DNA of 64,000 nt from Gracilariopsis chorda (Eukaryota; Rhodophyta; Florideophyceae; Gracilariales; Gracilariaceae): positions 62,001 through 126,000 of the forward strand of contig NBIV01000122.1 in the NCBI GenBank assembly GCA_003194525.1, in the 5' to 3' direction. Under the pieces are notes generated by a model. That model was not told where the DNA came from and made no database searches. It saw only the letters and a program-made list of their open reading frames with translations. Each line of letters begins with the position of its first letter. The first letter of the stretch is position 1. This document shows, in pieces, positions 56,336 to 64,000 of this stretch. Made by a program: the position numbers and the translations under genes.

Positions 56336-57369
56336 ACCGAGCAGGTGTCAGTTAAGCGCTGTACTTCTATTTTTCAATTCTGCGGAGTCATGTCCTGCCC
56401 GTCGGCATAGGTTGGTGATCTCGTCTGGGTGACCGTGCATTAACCTGTGCAGCCTTTTGGGTAGTGTGTTGGGTCTACAGTTTCCGAATCTGGTGTTCAG
56501 AAGGGCTTCTAATGATGGTACTATTGCAATTTTGGAGCGCTGGTTTAGCGTCCCGTCATCAATGATATAGATCTCGAATTCACGTGCTTCAACATCAATG
56601 GGTCGCTTAATACTCAGGACGGATGGCTGTCTGTGGTAATCGGTCACGCTGTGTCTCCTCACGTCAAGTCCAATCGTTAAAAGTGAATTGTCGTTAACGA
56701 GGTCGATGCTCAGCTCTATCCCCCGATCGTTCATATCCTGAATCGACAGCGTTCATGAGAAAATGACAGGTATCGGGTCGATACCCTCGTGCCCCCAACC
56801 TCTTTTGTATACCTTCCTAAGTTTGTAGGGCTGGAAAAGTATCTGGTGGACTTCGCACAATAGCAACGCTGCTTCCACTCCACCGGATGAGACCGGGCTC
56901 ACTTCGTCCATTATGGGGTTCGGATCGTTGACTCGGATTTTTGACTAAATCCGGACCCCTTATTGAAAGAACGACTTTGTCGAACTTTTCGTGCCCTTCT
57001 GGTGGTTTGTGAATCTTGGTTTCTTGGACTATGAAGATTGTGCTCCGTTCGCGTTCTCTTCATTTGAGTTAGGTTCGTTGAATCGTGCCGTGGCTTTATC
57101 CCTCTTCGTGTCGGTGGATGTTTTGCCACGCTCACCCTCATCATACTTCTTGACCCGACGGAGCCTCTGGGGATTTCGGTTTGTGTTCATCATGGCCTTC
57201 AAAGGTTCATCACTGTGACTTGACGACTTTTCTTCTTCGAACTCCTCTCCTTCGAGTTCAGCTTCGGTCAGCGCGTTGAAAACATCCTCCAATTCTATCC
57301 AAACGAAGCTTTCATGGTTGTCTTGGTTACCATGATAATGCTCTATCGCACCTTTCAATGTTCGCAGTC

Positions 57370-58106
57370 AAGATTCAAAATCGTTTTGGGAGGAATGCTC
57401 TGGATATTTTGATTTTACCTCATTGATGAACATCACGCATTCTTCCATCCGTCGTAGGTTCACATAGACGCTGGCTTCTCTGTCTCTCTTCTCGGTTTTG
57501 CAGATGTTTACAACGCTGTTAATCGTATTCGCGAATGTCTGGGAGGTAAGTCTTGCATTGGTAAGACAAGGGATAGCAAGATTTGGACTCTCACTTGAGT
57601 CTTGATCGGCTTTTGTGAGGTCCAAGTACGACATAGCGGGACCTGTGAATCTGTCGAGGTAGTCTGCAATGGATTCTGAGTTCTTGCATCTGCAAGTGTT
57701 AGCCTTTTTGTGCAACCTTGTCGTTCTTGGGAGACTGTCGGTTATAGAGTCTTTTGCGACAAGTTTCACGATCTTCTTGAGTATCTCGAGCTGACAGATG
57801 TTGTCTTCTTTTGACGCTAAGCTTGAGCTCTCCTTTACGCACTGCTTTTTTAACAATCTCCTTCTTTCCAAAGTCTAGTGATCGGTAAAATGTCATGGAA
57901 AGCGTTCCTGCTTCTGCCTTTGCCCGGTTGTCTCCGTAACTTGCACGGGCTTCCAAGTTTTCGGCCCACTCAAATACTGCTTCGTGCCATAACAAATTGT
58001 CTGTCCCATGTCGGAGCTTTGGCGGTGTCGTCATGTTGTTTGTACTGAAGTCGTCCTCTGGGCCCATAACGATATGACGAACGTCGGATAACTGGTTGAT
58101 GTTCAT
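57370..58106 (-). pseudogene. Gag region of the 52.9-58.3 kb Copia
   Basis: It starts MNINQLSDVRHIVMGPEDDFS, with KLRHGTDNLLWHEAVFEWAENLEA following and a second helical part near 57500-57700 (DYLDRFTGPAMSYLDLTK). It is similar to the gags at 25250 and 51850. An acidic linker (57030-57360) with DEPLKAMMNTNRNPQRLRRV follows. Confidence 0.7.
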
Positions 58107-58332
58107 AATCGAATATGCAGTGAGAGGACGTCGGATACAAAAACATACGGCACAAATCTGCCAGGAGCTTTTGTTGGTATGGAAGAGTTGGATTGGTTTA
58201 AGTAGGGATACTACGCGCCCATTTGGTTACTAAGGGTATAACTCTGTACGTATAAACACGTACGATTAAGCGGGCTCTTCATCAAGTTGTACGTGGTCGT
58301 CACCTCCCCGTGAGGTCTTTGTACGTTATCCA

Positions 58333-58911
58333 ACTGACAACTGTACTCCAATGGGACCCAGGATATACACCCACCGGCCGAGCGTAGACCTTTTTTCGCC
58401 TCCTCAGTTCCACGTATGGGACGTGGTACGCGCACAAAAGAGGTGATGTGCCGCGTCAGTCGCGTGATGAAACGAATCGCAAGTGCTTTGTCAACAACTC
58501 CTTGTCTTGTGCTGTTTATGCGATGAATTATCAAGTCCGCAGTTGGCCCTGAGACCGTTCATCCCGCAACCTCCAGTGCAACAGGTTTCCTCCTACAATA
58601 CTTCAAATTCCTCTGCTGCTCATATATGCTTCGAAGCTGTACAGGTGTGCACTTGCACATCGTCGAAAGCGGACGGCGGTCTTTCCCGATACTTGAGCAT
58701 ATCCCCCTATGTTGGGTCGCTCTAGCATTCCCTCATCATTCAGGTATCTTGTTCTTGGATTCTTGGCTCATCACAAACACTGGTGCTCTTGTATCACAAT
58801 TGTGCTTCGAGGTTGATAAGAATTTCGTATACTACTCAGAGGCCCGCTTCACTACTCTATCTTTGAGATCGTACACAACATGTCGCCTCAGCAACCAGGA
58901 CGTACATTACG
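58333..58911. other. No gene recognised
   Basis: A minus-strand open stretch (58211-58534) runs across the Copia LTR edge and has no motif I can name. Confidence 0.45.
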
Positions 58912-59379
58912 ATGTCAAATACAAGTGATCTAGGAGAAACCGCTTTGGCTATGCCAGCCTATGAAGATGAAAGTCTGATCACTCCAATCCGGCCCAATCC
59001 TGCTTACGCCACGACCAGGGATTCCGACCCCTCCGTCACTGGTGATTCTTCCGAACCCGACAATCTATCCTCAGATAAGTCTCTCACAATGCCTCTCTCT
59101 CCCAATATGAGTGCCATTCCGTTCTGTTGGACCTCAGTATCCAAACGAAAGCGTATAACGCAGAAGATTGGTTCGCCGTCGACAGACCCCGACTGTTTGC
59201 TTGCTGATCCGGTGGAAGAGAACTTCAATGTGAGCGTGAACTCCAATCAAGGCGGTAAACGAGTATCTGCGCAAAAAGCTGATGACAAAGTGGACGTCAA
59301 GAATCCTTTTGCTCCCTCTGTGAATGGATTTGTGCCGTTCTGCCCCCATCTTGGCGGAGATGACTTTGACGATGAGTAA
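58912..59379 (+). CDS. Orphan 155-aa acidic protein, function unknown
   Basis: A clean ORF from ATG 58912 to TAA 59377-59379. The protein is Ser/Pro/Asp-rich at the start (MSNTSDLGETALAMPAYEDE), has a basic patch KRKRITQK that could act as a nuclear signal, and ends in the acidic tail GGDDFDDE. No Cys-rich or membrane segment and no family I recognise. It stands outside all mobile elements seen here, between a Copia and the R3 duplication. A promoter was not identified. A pyrimidine-rich stretch and an AG|GTATCT-like donor near 58740 hint at an upstream intron, unproven. Confidence 0.45.
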   Translation: MSNTSDLGETALAMPAYEDESLITPIRPNPAYATTRDSDPSVTGDSSEPDNLSSDKSLTMPLSPNMSAIPFCWTSVSKRKRITQKIGSPSTDPDCLLADPVEENFNVSVNSNQGGKRVSAQKADDKVDVKNPFAPSVNGFVPFCPHLGGDDFDDE

Positions 59380-59759
59380 GATCAAAATCCTTGGCCACGT
59401 TCGTATTCTAGGTGATCTATTACTACATCAAGGTTATTTCGTTTCCAAGCGAAATGGAATGATCCTATCATATTGTTTGCATTTGTGGCTATACAATGCC
59501 CATGGAAGTGTTTCTTTACCAGCATTTTAATCGCTTTCATATGTAATATGTTGTTGATAGGCTCCAATGCACGTTCAGAGTTTACTTTGATGGTATCAGA
59601 TCTTGATGCTCTGTGCAGTTGTTCTATTTGACATTGAGGATGTTCTTGGCGTTAATTGCAGCCTTTCGCTGTCTCTACAGTCTCTTGAGAACCACATAAG
59701 AATGTACAAACTCCGATGGAGGCACGAGATACTGAGGTAAACATCTTCTGAAACTGGAT

Positions 59760-60158
59760 GTGACTCTGTTCTCTTTATTTAGCGTTTCTCTTAGAATCAA
59801 AACTCAGCACTTCTTGCTCGATCGAGATTTTGGTCAGTTTGTCACGAAAATATCCTCTCAACAGATCCACGCACTGTACAGGCATCTCAAGGGCATGCCA
59901 ACTATTTTGCTCAAAGTCCAAGAAAAACAGTTCGAATTGGATGGCAAATCTGACGTTGGTTGGGGTCACCCAGCTCTATTCTCGATCTGTTCAGTTCCTG
60001 GAAGCAACATTTCGCATGGGTATACGAAAGAGCAGAGAGCATGGCATCGCTTGTTGAGAATGACCACTTGCTCCTTCCCTCTTTCGATTGCGAAAGAAAT
60101 TGTCGGCAAGGAGCCACACTTCCGAAACATTGGCTTGCATGCCGTTGTGGTTCAGTAA
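59760..60158 (+). CDS. Possible 132-aa ORF, unknown
   Basis: The open frame begins MTLFSLFSVSLR and contains KEQRAWHRLLR. No motif is recognised. Shorter open frames overlap on both strands, so coding status is weak. The mix of hydrophobic and charged residues is compatible with a globular protein. Confidence 0.2.
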   Translation: MTLFSLFSVSLRIKTQHFLLDRDFGQFVTKISSQQIHALYRHLKGMPTILLKVQEKQFELDGKSDVGWGHPALFSICSVPGSNISHGYTKEQRAWHRLLRMTTCSFPLSIAKEIVGKEPHFRNIGLHAVVVQ

Positions 60159-61633
60159 AATCTCTATAAATTCTTTAGTTTCTGGCAGCGATCGTCAGCG
60201 GAATCACATATGTTGTTGGGATTGTTTCGCAGTTCCGCTTCCTCTCTTGCTTGTATATCTCTTTGGGCTTATAACTGATTCTGAATCATGGCCGTCGCTC
60301 TCGAATTGGCACTGCAAGGAAAGATTGCCGTGCAAGCGAAGATAGACATATCAACACAGATTACTTGACACCAGTTGACAAAAAGAAAAGTGTGTGCAAA
60401 ACCATAAAAGTTTCCATGGTTAAGGGACGTACAGTTTTGATCATTAGTAGGTCAGAGCGCCAGGCATGAGGATCCTGTTGCACAAATTCGCGTATCATTG
60501 GCGATGGGCAGCGGGATATCGATTTTACAGAGTTCTGGAACGAGAGTAGCATTTTACAAGGACGGCAGAATGCTTTGAGTGCTGCCGTATAGGTCTCTTG
60601 CATTTATGACAAAAACAGCATATGCCCACCAGCAGGCGGGGGCCGGTGTACAAGAACGGCTAAGACGTGTATCGCCAGAAAAACGACACTTTTGGCCACC
60701 ATTCAGATGGCGGTATTCATATAAGTAGGACCACAACGCGGCTCGTAACTGCTGCGTCGAAGTTTCCATTGGCAGGCATAAACGCTTCGTGCGAGAGTCA
60801 ATCCTTTGGAACGAATACGTCATGAAAAAGAAGCTGCAGATGCTGCGATGGGGATTCCGGACGGATAGCAGTATGCCACAAGTTTGGATATCACCTAAGG
60901 AACAAGCGCTTGTCATTTGCGGTTTCAATTGTTCCAGCCGAAAGCACTGGCCCCTCCGCAAGAAAATACGCACGGAAAGGTGAGGAACAGACGAATTACA
61001 GCGATCTCGAGCGGCGACGCTGGGGTAATGCAGGTTGGAAAACACGTCACGCTACCGCTGCAGCTCCAATAAACTACCATCTTTGACCTAACCATTTTCG
61101 TAACGCCTGATTACTGCAAACTCTCCATGATCTTCAGAACAACTCGTTGGAAAAGCCCAATGATCCATGAGTAAATAGTACAGGACCTGATCTAGAAGAC
61201 CAGACCGAAGCTCTTGAACTAGATGCAAAACTCAAAGCGACTGAATCGCGGACTTTCTCTCCTGGAAACATAAATCTGACCCATAGCCTTCGATGAAATG
61301 AGGCGTGGTCAAAACACTCGCTCCCAAAAGCGCGCGTACAAGCTGTTCTCTTTTCGCAGCTCCTTCGTAGAAAACAGTTGCACATCAAAGCCACTCGATC
61401 CGAAACGCATTGAGCAATTGACTCAAGTTAGCATGCATACCTTCTTGTAACATGTCATGAAAGAAAAATGATGCGTTTAGGCGGTTTCTGATAGAACGTA
61501 GATCCAAGCCGGCTCATTTGATTTAGCGCAACGCCAAAACACAGGTGCGAATGCTGTGGAACGGATCTTCATACACGTTTATGAGCGCCGTTTACGATTT
61601 CAGGGCCCGTAGTAGGACGAGGCATGCACAAAA
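60159..61633. other. No gene recognised
   Basis: About 1.5 kb of unassigned DNA up to the R3 edge at 61634. A minus-strand open stretch (60554-61045) is Cys- and Arg-rich with no motif and is probably chance. Confidence 0.5.
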
Positions 61634-62179
61634 GGTCATCCAATGAATCAGTTTTAGAATCACGATGAAACAAGATGTAGTCATTCTGTAGCAGTTCAGG
61701 ACACACTTTGAATACAAGTTGTGTCGTTTTGGGTTTTGGGCGGCTCGTATGATTTGGGATAAGGTGAGATTTGTATATAGATGAAAAGATCTTGCTGAAG
61801 CATGAGTGCATAATTGGGTTGAAGGACGTCTCGAGCAGTTATTCGTTCAAAGTCAGTTTGAGATTGAGCCTTTTTGAGGTGTTGCGATGTGCTTTCATAT
61901 ACCTGGGTAGTGGAAAGAGTTAAATGGATGCTTTGAACGGGAAACACAGAAAGGGAAAGAGAATTATACCAGATTGATATGTCCAACATCCAGATAGTAT
62001 CCTTTAGTAGCTGCAAAGAAGACACCCCACACGTACAAATCAATGAAGCGCGCTATCTGATAAGCGATCTTCCGAGCGGAGTCTGTGATATATGGTGCAA
62101 CAATGATTAGGTGTAGCTGTAAGTTGGGATGACGGCTGGTGTGCTGGCACTCGTTATCCCACACCCGATCTAACTCAGG

Positions 62180-62970
62180 ACGACGAGTGCATCCACGTTT
62201 TCCGAACGAAGCGGAATATGGAACCATCTACGTGGACCCAATGCGATGATGGCTACAAAATTGCATAGAACAATAGTACTGCCGATGCTATCACGGACGC
62301 CGACGGACACATAAGGAAAAGTGGGCACCAGCTCGTACAAGATGTGGTGGAACTCATGGGAGAAACATAACAGGGAGTAGAACCAGCAGGAGTTAATGCC
62401 TGTTCGTTCACGACGGAAATCGGTGCGGTCAGACACGCATTCAGAAAAGTGCAAAACCTCACAGATAAGACAACCCGAGTGTTCACATATTCTCTTTCGC
62501 CAGTGGATGCGTTAGAAGGAAAATTGCGGTCACAGTGTACTTCGCTTCAACGTTAGCACTTGAATTTGACCGACTGAGTAACTCATGCATCGCATAGTTG
62601 TTTGGGTACCCAGCCACTGCGGACTTGATCGAAAAGAACGTGTAGATAAGCTTGCAAAGTCTGTACTGTGCATTCTGTTGAACGAAAAACTACTGGTACC
62701 TGTTCATTGATTGGACATCCAGGATCAACTGAAGCTCAAATCAAAGAGTAACAACGCGTTTTGTATCACCCAAGAGGTTGGCGGGGAGACGAAAGAAACG
62801 AGGTATGCGGGTGTGGCGTTGTCGCATTTTGCGGCCTCTCATGTACCATTACACATTGTGGGATCGTATATGAAGAACAAAACTGTTCGAGCGAGTGCGA
62901 CAGACCGGCGAAAAGAGATGTTCACCACGTCTTGTTTCAATGCCCGCTGACCGATGCCTCTCGGTGAGAT
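62180..62970 (+). mobile_element. LINE fragment (RNase H and 3' end), R3 copy 2
   Basis: Mirror of 31810-32600. The plus strand carries HRIVVWVPSHCGLDRKERVDKLAKS near 62590-62660 and RDVHHVLFQCPLTDASR, with its stop near 62967. Interrupted by stops, with no RT. Confidence 0.7.
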
Positions 62971-63374
62971 GACTTACCTACATCGCGAGAAAGAAGGGAT
63001 CAATCTGTTAGAGTCGATTAGAAGATTACCGTTAAAGTCTTTGACATTTCTCAGGAGAGAGAACTTTTTGTAGGATAGCCTTCCTGGTGTAACATAATTG
63101 GTTGCATCAGATCACATTAAAGAAGAAGAAGCAGGAGATGATTAATATGGTTGCTCTCGTGGTAATCGAGTTCGGATAGCCAGATGGACGGCGCCCATTT
63201 GATACGAGTGTAGCTCCATATGGCAATCAAACAGAAGAGTTTTGAGGTGAATAGGACATTTGAAACCCCTTCCAGCAATGAACGATATGGTTTCTCATGA
63301 CAGGACTCACGCACGATTTGTTGTGACTCGGGGTTGACTTAACCGCCGGCGGCAGCTCAAAATTTTCTGTAAAT

Positions 63375-63818
63375 TGTTGATCAGAACAGGGTTGCAGAGT
63401 GCGATGACGTGAGTGCAGTAGCGCGGGCAACAGGAACAGGCACAAGGACCCCGGATCTCCTGCCCGGGATGCCCCGATCACTGCTCTTCTGCGGGTGATC
63501 GGTCTTTTTATACTTCGTACGACAGCTCTGCATTTTTGTGCTACTCCGTGTAGTACAGGATTTCTAGCTGTTCTATACAATAAAGAATACGTTCTCTTGT
63601 GTACGTCTAGCTTGAACGGTTCTTGCTCAAACGTTCTCACGTCGCTGTTGGCGTGCTGCTCTCTCTACAGCAGGGCACGCCTACTTCAAGCCTTTCTTTT
63701 CCTAAGCTTTCCTGCGGTACAAGGCTCACGGTTCTGTGTAACGTAGTGAAGCTTCTTCTGCAAGTTGCTTTCGCTTCGGACATCCAGCCGTTCGAAATGA
63801 TACTCGCTAACATCAACA
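63375..63818 (-). repeat. Solo LTR in R3 copy 2
   Basis: Mirror of the solo LTR at 30962-31405, with the same flanking hexamer. It was therefore present before R3 was duplicated. Confidence 0.8.
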
Positions 63819-64000
63819 GTAAATGAAGCCTTCGCCATCCACCGAGTTGCAGCATCGAAATGTCGGTTAGCAGCTGGTCACAAGTGATATTCTCGAGTTT
63901 GGACTTTGGACGGCATTTCGTAGTTTAGAAACATCTGATGGTCGCTGATTAGGTTATGTACAGAAAGTCTCGTAACTGGCTGAGGATATTAGAGAACTGT

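Larger units (their letters stand above)
52858..58332 (-). mobile_element. Ty1/Copia element abutting repeat U, with a solo LTR inside
   Basis: Direct repeats of about 261-265 bp (52858-53122 and 58072-58332) flank, on the minus strand, gag (about 58106-57370), an acidic linker, protease (about 56730-56350), integrase (about 56335-55530), RT (about 55500-54200) and RNase H (about 53840-53300). The gag start MNINQLSDVRH lies within the 5' repeat. A 343 bp insertion separates RT from RNase H. No target duplication was found. It has several breaks. It is the most complete Copia open frame set here for RT. Confidence 0.85.
61634..64000 (-). repeat. R3 inverted duplication, copy 2
   Basis: Exact mirror of 30780-33146 with no net indel, running to the window edge, so the true length is greater. 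The 61634 edge is where similarity stops. Left of it the sequence differs from the Gypsy fragment found at 33147. Confidence 0.95.

Noticed and set aside
58211-58534. 107-codon minus-strand stretch
   Set aside because: It crosses a Copia LTR edge, and the part outside the LTR has no motif. A LINE origin was considered but not supported.
60554-61045. 163-codon minus-strand stretch
   Set aside because: Composition is uneven with no domain; treated as chance.
25523-64000. One giant palindrome joining U and R3 copies
   Set aside because: The inverted order would need R3 copy 2 to lie left of U copy 2. It lies to the right, so these are two separate duplications.
1-64000. tRNA, rRNA, CRISPR or bacterial features
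   Set aside because: No cloverleaf with a GGTTCRA-type arm, no rRNA-like block and no regular short repeats were noticed. Gene architecture is eukaryotic.

Overview
This window is repeat-dominated eukaryotic DNA. It is an archive of LTR retrotransposons nested inside one another, with one PIF/Harbinger DNA transposon, LINE remnants, two near-identical inverted duplications and a few small genes of unknown function. There are no operons or ribosome binding sites. TATA-type promoters, likely GT-AG introns, chromodomain Gypsy elements, Copia elements and RNase H-bearing LINEs all point to a eukaryote with a large repeat load. The species cannot be named from sequence alone. A repeat-rich alga or oomycete-like protist is a guess.

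Layout. 1-1124: 3' end of a chromodomain Gypsy element with its LTR. 1125 to about 8600: minus-strand, heavily decayed Gypsy chromovirus. 8671-11239: Harbinger element with terminal inverted repeats and an ACT target duplication, carrying a Myb-like gene and a transposase gene that converge. 11497-25522: minus-strand Copia element split by an 11.1 kb plus-strand Gypsy chromovirus (11967-23065; 737 bp LTRs; TTTAG duplication). 25523-27708: repeat unit 'U'. 27709-30779: mostly unique DNA with a small Cys-containing gene and a minisatellite. 30780-33146: repeat 'R3' with a solo LTR and LINE remains. 33147-34389: truncated Gypsy 3' end. 34389-35078: possible LTR-linked spliced gene. 35079-40478: mostly unassigned, with a LINE fragment. 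40479-52857: inverted copy of U, split by a Copia element (41965-52193; GTTTG duplication) that is itself split by a young Gypsy element (45384-50816; identical LTRs; GTTGC duplication). 52858-58332: another Copia. 58333-61633: unassigned DNA with one clean orphan ORF. 61634-64000: inverted second copy of R3, running off the window.

The most unusual object is the 11.1 kb chromovirus. Between its pol region and 3' LTR it carries an unbroken 567-codon ORF on the opposite strand (20477-22180), with its own TATA-like box, while its gag-pol is broken about ten times. I recognise no family for this protein. Its C-terminus looks weakly SAP-like.

A second pattern is structural. Five Gypsy-type LTRs of differing sequence (at 815, 30962, 34061, 45384/50446 and 53846) all have a TATA box followed at once by two tandem hairpins, and three share the 10-mer TTGTGCCTGT just after them. 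Duplicated U and R3 copies provide internal controls, including an exact empty site for the Copia insertion. I saw no tRNA, rRNA or CRISPR.
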